From positions 1-31,147 of the IMG/VR virus record IMGVR_UViG_3300006921_000076: 31,147 nt of DNA; one strand, 5' to 3'. The position numbers and the translations under genes were made by a program. This stretch comes from a virus. Below are positions 1 through 8,317 of this stretch, one piece after another; the first letter of the stretch is position 1, and each line of letters starts with the position of its first letter. The notes under the pieces are model-generated. The model did not search any database. It was not told where the DNA came from and worked only from the letters and a program-made list of their open reading frames with translations.

Positions 1-269
1 ACTGCACTCCAATTACCAAATATTGTGACCCCTTGAGGTATTGTATCAGAACTAGTTAAAGCGTTGCCATGTGTAGGTGTATCTGTGCCAGCTTTAGCAG
101 CATCAGATTGTTTCAATGTTGTAAACGTACAGTCTTCAAACATTGTTATTGCTACTACCTTTTTATCTCCGATACTAGCTACTGATTCTCCATCATCTAA
201 AACAGCAGAACCTACTTGTCCTAATCCTACGTTATTAGCTTCATTTACTGAATATGTATTAATTGCCAT
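1..269 (-). CDS. Phage structural protein, N-terminal part (runs off left edge)
   Basis: The minus-strand frame starts at an ATG at 269 preceded by a clear AAGGAG ribosome binding site (RNA sense GCAAGGAGAAACAAG) and stays open to base 1, giving 89 residues. The product begins MAINTYSVNEANNVG and contains a GVTIFGNWSAV-like segment. Short GxTIxGxW strings of this kind are common in small beta-rich phage head or tail decoration proteins, so a structural role is likely. It is the last visible gene of the packaging and head operon, separated by 56 bases from the gene before it. The exact role is unknown because the C-terminus lies outside the window. Confidence 0.75.
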   Translation of the reverse strand, partial: MAINTYSVNEANNVGLGQVGSAVLDDGESVASIGDKKVVAITMFEDCTFTTLKQSDAAKAGTDTPTHGNALTSSDTIPQGVTIFGNWSA

Positions 270-325
270 CTTGTTTCTCCTTGCTTATGACTTACCGAGC
301 GTGACTTGTCTCATGGTCATATTGG

Positions 326-934
326 TTATGCTAAATATTTTTGTAATTCTTTATCATACGATGCTTCTAATAATTGTAATTGAGACATAGAACCTTTTCC
401 AAGTTCAATATCTTCATCTACATTAATATGCTTACCTACTGTAAGTTTTAAACATCTTATCGCCGCTCCTAACGACATTAATCTTTCAGCTTCTTTTGGA
501 AAATATGTAGTAGCTGTTGAAGCGTTTGTAATATAAGTACTTCCATCAGTTGTTGGATATATAGGAACACTTAAAAGTTTTCCAGTTGTTAGTGAACCAT
601 CTGCAACAATAAATACTTTTTGCAAATCGAAATAATATACAGGGTCAGTTGTAGTTGCATAAAATATAGAACCATTATCTAATACTTTTGCTTTTTTAGA
701 GAGTTCTACTTCTCTTGCAATATAATTGCCTTTATGAACTTGAAGTATTTTTTTATCAGGAGAATTTAAACCACCAGTTGGAATAGTTTGCTCTTGAGCA
801 ATTTTTAATAATCTTTCATTAGGTGTTAATTTTATTATTTCAATCCCTGATGCAATTAAAGATTCGTCTATCATGCTATCGTCTCCAATATCATGACCTA
901 GTATGTCTGTTATTTGATTTTTAAATGAAAGCAT
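326..934 (-). CDS. Unknown structural protein, head-completion or tail-adaptor candidate
   Basis: This 202-residue protein begins MLSFKNQITDILGHD. Its ATG overlaps the last base of the preceding gene's stop, so the two are translationally coupled. It is mixed alpha/beta, with no signal peptide, membrane segment or catalytic motif. A middle segment (about residues 85-145) is rich in Tyr, Thr and Asp and looks like beta-sandwich, and the C-terminus is helical. Its place after capsid and adaptor-type genes suggests a head-tail connector or stopper. I do not recognise a specific family; the role is inferred from position only. Confidence 0.7.
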   Translation of the reverse strand: MLSFKNQITDILGHDIGDDSMIDESLIASGIEIIKLTPNERLLKIAQEQTIPTGGLNSPDKKILQVHKGNYIAREVELSKKAKVLDNGSIFYATTTDPVYYFDLQKVFIVADGSLTTGKLLSVPIYPTTDGSTYITNASTATTYFPKEAERLMSLGAAIRCLKLTVGKHINVDEDIELGKGSMSQLQLLEASYDKELQKYLA

Positions 935-1344
935 TAATATTCTCTACCTATAATTGTATAGCCATCGCCAACTCTGCCTTTATTAGCGTATTTCTTAGCT
1001 TCTCTTATTTCATCTTCAACTAGCTTCCTAAAATAAACTGCTTGATTTAAAGTTTCAGGTTTCATCTCATAACCTTTAGCAATAGCAAAGTTTGCCAATG
1101 ACTCGTGAAACTCTTCAGGGATGTTTGGTTTTTCGTCTAACCTAATTCCTCCCGAACCATCCCCACCTGTAGTTGCTACAAATTTTTCATCTTTTAATAC
1201 TGCATGAATCGTAACATTACTTGTTCCACCAACCCCAATAGTTACATAATCTTTATCTGTATCTGTTGAAGATTTACTAGCTAAACCAAGTTTATCTCTT
1301 TCAACCCACCAAGCGTGTTTTGTTGCATCACTTCTAACTGACAT
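934..1344 (-). CDS. Unknown structural protein, probable head-tail adaptor
   Basis: This 136-residue protein starts MSVRSDATKHAWW. The N-terminal half is predicted beta-strand with many Thr, Val and Gly. The C-terminal half is helical, with a segment of the type IPEEFHESLANFAIAKGYE followed by an acidic and lysine-rich helix and a terminal IIGREY. In my experience a helix of this pattern (residues about 78-125) is common in small connector or adaptor proteins encoded between capsid and tail genes. It overlaps the preceding 87-residue gene by 11 bases. The role is inferred from position and helix pattern, with no definite family. Confidence 0.7.
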   Translation of the reverse strand: MSVRSDATKHAWWVERDKLGLASKSSTDTDKDYVTIGVGGTSNVTIHAVLKDEKFVATTGGDGSGGIRLDEKPNIPEEFHESLANFAIAKGYEMKPETLNQAVYFRKLVEDEIREAKKYANKGRVGDGYTIIGREY

Positions 1345-1597
1345 CTTCGAACTCAGGCTTTCCTACTAAACGAGGTATTTCATAATTATCAATATCTACT
1401 CTTGTAACTTCAATAATAGACGAGTCAAGATCATAATATCTTTGGTCAGCAACAGAGCTAACACTTTTATACCCTTTTATCATTCTAGTCTTTCTACAAA
1501 AATCTTCTAATGCTTTATTTAAATAAACACGAATTAATGTATCAGGCATATCGGGATGATGCAGTTTGACAAGTTCTATTAATTGTTCTTGAGTCAT
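1334..1597 (-). CDS. Probable head-tail adaptor protein, small
   Basis: This 87-residue protein starts MTQEQLIELVKLHHPD. The pattern RVYLNKALEDFCRKT followed by a Y-D-L-D-x-x-I-I-E-V-T-R-V beta hairpin is characteristic of small adaptor or gatekeeper proteins of podovirus-like and siphovirus-like phages: an N-terminal helical hairpin and a short beta sheet. The ATG overlaps the stop of the upstream 31-residue ORF (ATATGA). The adaptor would dock under the portal ring. Family membership is inferred from the pattern and from its place downstream of portal and capsid genes. Confidence 0.7.
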   Translation of the reverse strand: MTQEQLIELVKLHHPDMPDTLIRVYLNKALEDFCRKTRMIKGYKSVSSVADQRYYDLDSSIIEVTRVDIDNYEIPRLVGKPEFEDVS

Positions 1598-1689
1598 ATT
1601 TTAATAGGTTTTCTTAGAGCGTCCATAACGGGGTCTTTTTTTTTACTCGGTTTGACCGCTTTCTTTTTCACTGTTTTCTTTTTTGCCAT
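1594..1689 (-). CDS. 31-residue lysine-rich peptide in the head operon
   Basis: A short ORF starts at the ATG at 1689 (MAKKKTVKKKAVKPSKKK...) and its TGA overlaps the ATG of the following adaptor gene, which suggests translational coupling. About 15 of 31 residues are Lys or Arg. No good Shine-Dalgarno sequence is visible; only GCGAG precedes it. Very basic short peptides can bind DNA or the inner capsid, but that is speculation here. It may also serve mainly to deliver ribosomes to the next start. Confidence 0.5.
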   Translation of the reverse strand: MAKKKTVKKKAVKPSKKKDPVMDALRKPIKI

Positions 1690-1705
1690 AATTTTCTCGC
1701 AAGAG

Positions 1706-1724
1706 GAGGGGCATAAAGCCCCTC
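1706..1724 (-). other. Perfect 7-bp hairpin between capsid-side and adaptor genes
   Basis: GAGGGGC, a five-base loop and GCCCCTC form a strong GC-rich hairpin in the gap between the decoration-type gene (ending 1745) and the 31-residue ORF (starting 1689). No T-run follows on the minus strand, so it is not a classical terminator. It may mark RNA processing, protect the abundant capsid mRNA's 3' end, or attenuate transcription into adaptor genes needed in smaller amounts. Confidence 0.55.
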
Positions 1725-1744
1725 ACTCTTTTAGTTACCTGTGT

Positions 1745-2149
1745 TTAACCAAATACAACACCTGCGGCGTTATCACAAAGTCCACTAACGTACCAATTAG
1801 TACCATTACTAACTATGTGAACTCTGTCGCCTACAGTTGCTCCACCACTCTGGTCAAAAATGATTTTAGTGTCGCCTGAGACTGCTGAATCTTTAGTTCC
1901 AGCTCCATCTACAATTGCTCCAATAAAATCATCATCAGCACCAGCTTGTACAATATCTACATCGGCAGTTACGTTTGTAATAATAAACGTAGCTTCCCAA
2001 CCTTTATTAGATACTGCAGGTAGAGTAACATCGTGTGTTGTCGCACCATTAACAAAAATGGTTTTACCACTATCAGCTATTTGTAGAGTTACATCTGCTG
2101 TAGTTTCTTTGACTCCACCACTTGAACCACCTAGATAAGGTCTAGCCAT
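1745..2149 (-). CDS. Small beta-rich head decoration or fiber-type protein
   Basis: This 134-residue protein follows the major capsid gene by 12 bases and has a strong GGGAGG ribosome binding site before its ATG at 2149. The sequence (MARPYLGGSSGGVKETTADVT...) is rich in Gly, Thr, Val, Asp and Ala with almost no helix, and ends IVSNGTNWYVSGL.... Phrases such as DSGKTIFVNGATTHDVTLPA and the terminal NGTNWYV pattern are typical of beta-structured surface domains on phage heads and tail fibers. The likely role is capsid decoration or a head fiber. The assignment rests on composition, repeat-like beta pattern and position. Confidence 0.75.
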   Translation of the reverse strand: MARPYLGGSSGGVKETTADVTLQIADSGKTIFVNGATTHDVTLPAVSNKGWEATFIITNVTADVDIVQAGADDDFIGAIVDGAGTKDSAVSGDTKIIFDQSGGATVGDRVHIVSNGTNWYVSGLCDNAAGVVFG

Positions 2150-2161
2150 AATTAACCTCCC

Positions 2162-3508
2162 TTAGTCTACTATTTTGAATAGCTTGTGACTCTCAATTAG
2201 TGTTAAACCAATACCTTCATCTGAGAAGTACTGATCTTTTACACCATCGTAAGCATTATCAGTTTTGATGTTTGCTTGGAACTTTGGTCTACGATACTGC
2301 ATCAAAGACAAGTTCTCATCACTGACAACAACCATAGATTTGTTATATGGTCCTCTTAGAGATGGAGTTGGAATTAACTGAAGCATACCATGAGGTGTTT
2401 CTAGCATTCTGTAATTGAATCCTAAGCCATCACGCTTCATGTCGCCTAAACTAACAGTCCAACCTGAGTTACCTGCAAGTCCACTTGCACCAGACATTTT
2501 AGAAAAATATCCTAATGCACCCGCACCAACAAAAGCACGTTTACTTCCAGCTTCAGGAACATAATGGAATACTTTTTCCATATCGTCAACAAATGCGCCA
2601 TAACTATAAGATGCTTCAGAAATAGTAAAATTATTCTGGTCATCTCCAGTCTTAGCATTGTTCTCAATTGCAGGAATAATACCCATTGTTGTTCTGATTG
2701 CTCCACCATCACTAGCGGCAATAGATTCTAAACTGCTAAAACCACCACTAAGATTCCAAGGATGCATACCATATAGAAATGCTCTTTCTTTTTGAATCTT
2801 GTGTTCTTGTGATTTTTGGTCTCTGAGCCTAGCTAATTCAGAAGATTCTCCACGAAGAGAGGCTTCTAAAAGAGTTCCAGTAATTTGCAATGGTGTCTTA
2901 AAGATTTGACACTGATTGTAAACTACTTCTAGCTCGTCAGACCAAGCTTCAGGAGCTGAGCTTCCTTCTGCGTGTGCATTACCAACTACAATACAATAAT
3001 CATTAGTAACTGGAGTTATTTCTATAGTTTGGTTATCTGCAGCACCTGTATTGCCAATTCCACCAACAGTATCAGATTTAGAAAGCATTCTAAATTTGAA
3101 ACCACTGCCATCAGCAGTTGTTACTAATGCTACTCCTCTTTTTACTGCTTTTGCAGAATCCCATATTTCAACAACTAATCCAAGATAAGAAGCATCTACA
3201 GTAGAGTTAAGTCCAACTGCGGAATCTGCCACTATTTGATAGTATGGAGATTCAGAATTATTATCAGGTATCTTATCAGTACCTCCTTGAGTAATCTGAA
3301 ACTCTTGCTTTTGCCACGGGTTACGATGTTCAAACATCTTATATGTTGGGTCTGCTAACCCACTTACTACACCACGATTTGAAATCACAGTAGTAAATGG
3401 AGTTACATCAGTCCATAGTTCTTTAACAATATTCGGGCGAATATAAAAATCTCGACGATCTGTGTATAATACACCCGAACTACTGTTACCTAATTGTTTA
3501 GCTGACAT
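2162..3508 (-). CDS. Major capsid protein
   Basis: This 448-residue protein has the strongest ribosome binding site in the head operon (AGGAGG seven bases before the ATG), fitting a highly made product. It lies directly downstream of the scaffold candidate and upstream of a decoration-type protein, the usual place for the major capsid gene. The N-terminus carries a flexible arm (MSAKQLGNSSSGVLYTDRRDF...). A central helix-rich segment with RLRDQKSQEHKIQKERAFLYG (about residues 225-245) resembles the spine helix region of HK97-fold capsid proteins related to SU10-type major capsids. There is no obvious N-terminal protease propeptide. HK97 fold is inferred, not proved. Confidence 0.82.
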   Translation of the reverse strand: MSAKQLGNSSSGVLYTDRRDFYIRPNIVKELWTDVTPFTTVISNRGVVSGLADPTYKMFEHRNPWQKQEFQITQGGTDKIPDNNSESPYYQIVADSAVGLNSTVDASYLGLVVEIWDSAKAVKRGVALVTTADGSGFKFRMLSKSDTVGGIGNTGAADNQTIEITPVTNDYCIVVGNAHAEGSSAPEAWSDELEVVYNQCQIFKTPLQITGTLLEASLRGESSELARLRDQKSQEHKIQKERAFLYGMHPWNLSGGFSSLESIAASDGGAIRTTMGIIPAIENNAKTGDDQNNFTISEASYSYGAFVDDMEKVFHYVPEAGSKRAFVGAGALGYFSKMSGASGLAGNSGWTVSLGDMKRDGLGFNYRMLETPHGMLQLIPTPSLRGPYNKSMVVVSDENLSLMQYRRPKFQANIKTDNAYDGVKDQYFSDEGIGLTLIESHKLFKIVD

Positions 3509-3518
3509 TTAAGTCCTC

Positions 3519-4424
3519 CTAAGTTCGTTTGTTTGCCATTAAGCCTAGATTAAATAAATCCTCTTCATTGTATTGTGGTTCAGGTTGCCCACTACCTACA
3601 CCCGCAGGAGGGGGAACCGACACTCTACTTTGTCGATTTTTCATCATCTCAGCTTTTTGTCTTGTTTGTACTTCTGCCGTACTAGGAGCATTACGTATTC
3701 TGTCAAGTGCAACAAGGTTTTCAAGAGATATGCTATCAGGAGAACTATAATATTTTACAAACTCATCAGCTCGTTCTGGAGTATATCCATAACTATCTGT
3801 AAGATTGCGCATCATAGCTTCTTCTTGTTGTTTAGCCATCGCTTGTTGTGATTGCATTTGTTGTTGTTCGTATTGCTTATTTAACTCTGCTTGTCTTTGA
3901 GCCTCAAGTCCTTCTTGATAATTAACCAAATCTTCTCGGTAGTCATCTAGATTTTCTCGATACTTAAAACTAACAGACTCAGGGTCCATGTACGCTTCAG
4001 AAGCATCATAGTTACTTGGCTTACTAGGTCGTTCAGGTTTCTTTAATGATTCTACAGATTTCTCTTGCGAGGGAACCTGAGGGGTATCACCAGAGAGTGA
4101 CTTAGCAACATTATCAAGAATCCAAGGATTATTGTCAATATGCTGAGCAATTGGTTCTAACTGCTCAAGCTCTTTTATCCTTTGTTCCATTCTGTTGTAC
4201 TCACTCGCCTTTTGATCGTATTTACTTTGCCAATATTCGTGGCGTTGTTCTTCAGGATTTTCCTGAGGAGTTTCTGCCACAGGTGTTTCCACACCTTCTT
4301 CGGCCATATACATACCGCCCTCTTGATTGGTATCTTCATATGGCTCTAATACAGTTTCAGTATTTTCTACTAACCCATCATTTGTACTTTCGTCAGCAAC
4401 GATGTCTTGTATTTGGTCTTCCAT
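3519..4424 (-). CDS. Scaffolding protein candidate
   Basis: This 301-residue protein sits between portal and major capsid genes, with an AAGGAG site before the ATG. Composition is typical of phage scaffolds: a very acidic N-terminus (many Glu and Asp up to about residue 60), then Gln- and Glu-rich segments with long predicted coiled coil (about residues 60-95 and 165-215, including QQQMQSQQAMAKQQ), and a short basic Pro- and Gly-containing C-terminus. Scaffolds guide procapsid assembly and leave or are digested afterwards. No protease motif is visible, so it is not an obvious protease-scaffold fusion. Confidence 0.72.
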   Translation of the reverse strand: MEDQIQDIVADESTNDGLVENTETVLEPYEDTNQEGGMYMAEEGVETPVAETPQENPEEQRHEYWQSKYDQKASEYNRMEQRIKELEQLEPIAQHIDNNPWILDNVAKSLSGDTPQVPSQEKSVESLKKPERPSKPSNYDASEAYMDPESVSFKYRENLDDYREDLVNYQEGLEAQRQAELNKQYEQQQMQSQQAMAKQQEEAMMRNLTDSYGYTPERADEFVKYYSSPDSISLENLVALDRIRNAPSTAEVQTRQKAEMMKNRQSRVSVPPPAGVGSGQPEPQYNEEDLFNLGLMANKRT

Positions 4425-4447
4425 TTTATTCTCCTTACAGATTTGCC

Positions 4448-6619
4448 TTATGAGGCAGCAACCTGTGGTTTTTCTTTCTTACCCTTTTCCATTGTTAGTT
4501 GGTCACCTAATCTCGCTTCAAACAATTCTACTGCTTTAGCGGTCTTATCACTGGCTCTACCTAACTGCGATTTAAATTTTTCCATTTCCACACGTTTTTT
4601 ATCGTGAACACTCTCACGTTCAGAAGTTTGAAGGTCTCCCTTAACTTTCTTTAATTCTTCTTGCAATTGTTCTATCATTTGTTGCTGTTGTTGCATAACA
4701 GATGTACGTTCTAGTACCCCTTCCGTATCTGCCACTTCTGTTTGCTCAAGTATTTCTACTTGGTCTATAATTCCAGCTTGATATAATTGCATATAATATT
4801 CAAATCTTGCCCAACGATTTGAGGGGAGCGTAGAACCACTAACGACAACAAGGTCATATTGTCCAATGGTTATATCATTTACTCTCCCAACAAGCTCTCC
4901 TGTAAAATCATCATAAATCGGCTTGTTTAGTAATGCTTCACTTACTCTACCATCTGGCTTCATAAGGCGAACTACTTTTTCGTCTGTATATGTCTGCTGA
5001 ATGAATTGTACTACCACTTTTGCTAATTGATTTAGCATTTCATCAATATCATCTAGCTTTGACTTTATTCTACGTTGGGCGTATTCATCTATTGCTACAG
5101 TTCCTTTATATGTTTGTGGGGCAGACCCAGGGTCGCCTTGTGATAAAGGGTGTATGCCTAAGATATGATAAATACTTGATTTAGCATCTTCTCTGTTTTT
5201 GTATAATTCATTTGGAAGAGGTACAGGACCCGCAACAATTGGTTGTCCAAGTTCAGGGTCATATTCAATAACTCCTGTTCCAGCCTTACTCCATTGCTCT
5301 TCTAATTGTTTTCTATCCATCGAACCTCTGGGGATCAATAGCTTTGTATTTGTAGAGCTAGAAGCATGAGCAATGATTAACGATGTAATCTTATTAATAT
5401 ACTCTTGTATTGGTTTTACAAATCGTACATCGCTCATTGGGTAAGGATTTCTATTATGTCTATTCATTAATGGCACAATAGGATAATCACTTATATCCAA
5501 AATATTATTATCTGCAAGTATGCCACCAATAGATAAAATTCTTTGTATTCTATCTATAATTACTTTATTTACAACTATCACTTCAGCATCAATCATATCT
5601 TCTTTAGTTACAACTTGAAGTGTAGTTTCAGAGTTTGGAATTGAACCCTCATGTTCTTTTCCTGGCATTATTTGAGGTTGCCCAGTAACGGGGTCAGGCA
5701 TCATATGATATGTTCCACCTGTAGCCTCGAAGACTTGCATTAATTCTTGTACCGCTATTTTTTCTGTAACATTCTGCACTCCCTGTGCATTTGTCATTAT
5801 AATTGCAGGTTCTTGAAGAAAACCCATAAAGCCTTCATCATTTAAGATGTTCTCTTGTCCTGTGTTTGTATCTAGAATATGAAAGTAAGGTAATTTTACT
5901 TTTTCGTAGCGGTCTATGATTTCATAATGTTTATAATAATAGTCTTCTTCAGTTGGTCCTACTTGTTGGTCTTCTGAGCCATCTCTTTCCGTACTAGGGT
6001 ATCTAGCATTATTTGTACTCATGGTCATCTCTGGAAGTAACTCCTCCATAGATGGATATGATATTTTAATTTGCTCTCCTGTTATCTGCTTTGCAACAAT
6101 CATACAAGCAGAATCCCTAGCAAAAGGGTCTTTTGAATTAGGGTCTAGATATAAATTTAGAGGGTCTATGTTTTTTACTTTTACCTCTCCTCTGCCAAAA
6201 TCAGCCATGCCATCAACATAACTTTGGATAACCCCCATTCCTTTGACGTAATAATCGTCAATAGCTTGTTTCAGCTCTACACTTCCATTAGATATATCCC
6301 ATATGTAAGCCATAATATCCGAAAACAATCTTCCGACCTTTGTGTCAGAATCATCTCTTCCTGTAGATTGAAATTTTGGTTTATTTGCAGTTAATAATGC
6401 TTTTGCTTGTTCTACTGCGGGATAAATAATATTATCAACAATAGGAGACTGCCCTCTACTCTGTAAGGATTTTTTATGCTCAGATTTCCATTGTTGATTA
6501 TTGCGGAACTCATCATCTTCCATTGCCTGAGAAGCCCACATAGCTCTTGCCTCATGATACTGATCTAACAGTTTCTCTGATTTTTGTACTTCGCTATTTT
6601 TCTCTGAGGTATGTGGCAT
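4448..6619 (-). CDS. Portal protein, P22-type
   Basis: This 723-residue protein forms the dodecameric portal ring through which DNA enters and leaves the capsid. Its length and N-terminal layout (helical start, then NNQQW, then AKALLTANKPKF around residues 75-85 and DPLNLYLDPNSKDP around 150) match P22-like portal proteins. The C-terminal 120 residues form a long coiled coil with QQQQQMIEQLQEELKKVKGDL, comparable to the P22 barrel helix. It is flanked by the large terminase upstream and the scaffold downstream, the standard order. The ATG at 6619 has no strong Shine-Dalgarno, so coupling to upstream translation is possible. Confidence 0.88.
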   Translation of the reverse strand: MPHTSEKNSEVQKSEKLLDQYHEARAMWASQAMEDDEFRNNQQWKSEHKKSLQSRGQSPIVDNIIYPAVEQAKALLTANKPKFQSTGRDDSDTKVGRLFSDIMAYIWDISNGSVELKQAIDDYYVKGMGVIQSYVDGMADFGRGEVKVKNIDPLNLYLDPNSKDPFARDSACMIVAKQITGEQIKISYPSMEELLPEMTMSTNNARYPSTERDGSEDQQVGPTEEDYYYKHYEIIDRYEKVKLPYFHILDTNTGQENILNDEGFMGFLQEPAIIMTNAQGVQNVTEKIAVQELMQVFEATGGTYHMMPDPVTGQPQIMPGKEHEGSIPNSETTLQVVTKEDMIDAEVIVVNKVIIDRIQRILSIGGILADNNILDISDYPIVPLMNRHNRNPYPMSDVRFVKPIQEYINKITSLIIAHASSSTNTKLLIPRGSMDRKQLEEQWSKAGTGVIEYDPELGQPIVAGPVPLPNELYKNREDAKSSIYHILGIHPLSQGDPGSAPQTYKGTVAIDEYAQRRIKSKLDDIDEMLNQLAKVVVQFIQQTYTDEKVVRLMKPDGRVSEALLNKPIYDDFTGELVGRVNDITIGQYDLVVVSGSTLPSNRWARFEYYMQLYQAGIIDQVEILEQTEVADTEGVLERTSVMQQQQQMIEQLQEELKKVKGDLQTSERESVHDKKRVEMEKFKSQLGRASDKTAKAVELFEARLGDQLTMEKGKKEKPQVAAS

Positions 6620-6675
6620 AGACTGAAACTAGCGGTAATTTTAAAAAAGCGCCGTTCCACTCATCAACCATGTGT

Positions 6676-8175
6676 TTACGCTGTTTGCCAGTCAATCCCT
6701 TTTATTAATCTTTTACCGAGGGAAACAAGCGTTGCATCTTGGTAGGTATGATACGGAGAGTATGAACCTTTATTGGCATAATAAAAGCCATCTAATATAT
6801 CATCGTGCTTTCCTCTAGGAAAAAGAAGCAATTCATCAATAAAATCTAGTTGTTCTTCCATAATATGAACTTTATGCTTAGCAAATAGAGGTTGAAGTGA
6901 TTCTAAGCGATGTGATTTACTTGTTCTTGGATTTTCTTTAATATTTAATCCCGCAATAAACAAATTCTCATCTTTACTTCGTTTTATTACATATTCTCGT
7001 AACATTTCTTGATAACCAACAGATTCTATCCTTGTTTTTTCAGAGCGATATAATTTGAAGTTATCTACAATTGCTTCAGCAAGATTTAAGGGAGTAGCGT
7101 GTTTTCTATAGTACGGAAGAGCATATCTATTTTCATCTTCGTCTATAGCCATATTAAATATTACAGAATAGTCAGCGCCTTGTTTTACACTTGATGCTGG
7201 GTCTACCCCTGTAAATACATTAACTGCTTTTATTTCATCAACCTTATTTCCATTTCGTGTTAGAATGTGTAAATAGCTTTTTCCCCCTTTACGAAAGAAT
7301 TTTCCTGTATAGTATTGAAAATCATCTTTTTTAAACAATTGATCTTCGTCCCCTACAATCTCACACATAAATTCTCTATAGAACACAGACAACCTATTAA
7401 TCGATTCTAATTCTTCTTTTTTCTGTATTAATTTTTTTATACTCCACCATTCTTCCCATAAAGCTTTGCCATTATCAATATCGGGTTTAAAGGTCATATT
7501 TAACCACCCTTTCATCACTTGTAGGGTTTCAACCAAGCATCTTTGATGTTGAGGAGTACCAATAATAATTATTCTACCTTTGTTTGGGTCAACCGATGGA
7601 ACTGCTGATTGTAATAGCCATCTTAAATTTGACTCCATTGCTTCAGCAGTTTTGGTATTATTCTCATCTTCAGGGTCATCTACAATAATAAGCGTAGGTC
7701 TTTGGTTTCCAACTTTGATACCTCTTAACTGCTGACCAGTACCTTTACAAATTATCATAGAACCATCTTTAAGTTCGATTTCAGCTTTTGCCCAACTTTT
7801 TGCGCTATGACTTCCCCAATAACCAAACAATGACCTAAAGGGTTCTGAATAATCCATTGTATCTTTTAATAAGCCTAATAACTTAACTGCATGGTCTTGC
7901 GTTCTAGATACAAGTACAATTAGTTTTTTACCTTCCCCAAACATTAAATGATACAAGGGGAATACACCTCCTACAATTGAAGACTTAGCGTGTCCACGAG
8001 GAGCAACAATATTTATCTGTTTTTTTGAGTTATCTACTAATTGTTCCGCAATCTTATAATGAAAGTCAGGAGAATCAGATGAGAACATCTGAGGCATACA
8101 CACTTTCCCAAACAAAATCATATCTTGCTTGAGTTTAGCGTATATTGCTTTTTTTTCTTTAGTAATCTTTTCCAA
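6676..8175 (-). CDS. terL: Terminase large subunit (packaging ATPase-nuclease)
   Basis: The 499-residue packaging motor shows an ATPase Walker A variant APRGHAKS (residues 58-65), a Walker B LIIVDD at 162-167 followed by the catalytic acid in DPEDE, and a C-terminal RNase H-like nuclease with TGVDPASS (D325), a second acid around D335 and HDDILDG (D458, D459, D462). The P-R-G-H-x-K-S form of Walker A recalls T7/gp19-type and related terminases. The start is a TTG at 8175, chosen because the frame is closed by a TAG 15 bases upstream. It lies inside the 3' end of a 52-residue ORF, so translation is probably coupled. Confidence 0.93.
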   Translation of the reverse strand: MEKITKEKKAIYAKLKQDMILFGKVCMPQMFSSDSPDFHYKIAEQLVDNSKKQINIVAPRGHAKSSIVGGVFPLYHLMFGEGKKLIVLVSRTQDHAVKLLGLLKDTMDYSEPFRSLFGYWGSHSAKSWAKAEIELKDGSMIICKGTGQQLRGIKVGNQRPTLIIVDDPEDENNTKTAEAMESNLRWLLQSAVPSVDPNKGRIIIIGTPQHQRCLVETLQVMKGWLNMTFKPDIDNGKALWEEWWSIKKLIQKKEELESINRLSVFYREFMCEIVGDEDQLFKKDDFQYYTGKFFRKGGKSYLHILTRNGNKVDEIKAVNVFTGVDPASSVKQGADYSVIFNMAIDEDENRYALPYYRKHATPLNLAEAIVDNFKLYRSEKTRIESVGYQEMLREYVIKRSKDENLFIAGLNIKENPRTSKSHRLESLQPLFAKHKVHIMEEQLDFIDELLLFPRGKHDDILDGFYYANKGSYSPYHTYQDATLVSLGKRLIKGIDWQTA

Positions 8176-8317
8176 TGAGGTGGTCTATCTTATCTTCATA
8201 GACAATTAAGTCCATATCGGAGGCTACTGTTTTCATTACCTCCATAAAAGACTCTAATTGGGGTTCATTTTCTGATTTTGTTACAATAACACAGTGTTTT
8301 TTAACTTTGTCTTCCAT
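8159..8317 (-). CDS. 52-residue protein between the terminase genes
   Basis: A short ORF runs from the ATG at 8317 (MEDKVKKHCVIVTKSENEP...) to a TAA at 8159. It overlaps the end of the upstream gene by 17 bases and the start of the large terminase by 17 bases, leaving no gap in the operon. It looks like one small alpha/beta unit: a beta strand (KKHCVIVT), a helix (QLESFMEVMKTVASDM) and a second strand (DLIVYED). The function is unknown. The double overlap and the TTG start of terL argue that it is translated, at least as a coupler. Confidence 0.6.
   Translation of the reverse strand: MEDKVKKHCVIVTKSENEPQLESFMEVMKTVASDMDLIVYEDKIDHLIGKDY

Noticed and set aside
1583-2138. Plus-strand ORFs opposite the decoration and adaptor genes
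   Set aside because: They are antisense shadows of well-supported minus-strand genes, with no ribosome binding sites and low-complexity hydrophobic translations.
6594-6671. 25-codon ORF on the minus strand from the ATG at 6671, overlapping the portal start
   Set aside because: No ribosome binding site and very short. It may couple translation into the portal gene, but nothing beyond an open frame supports it as a gene.
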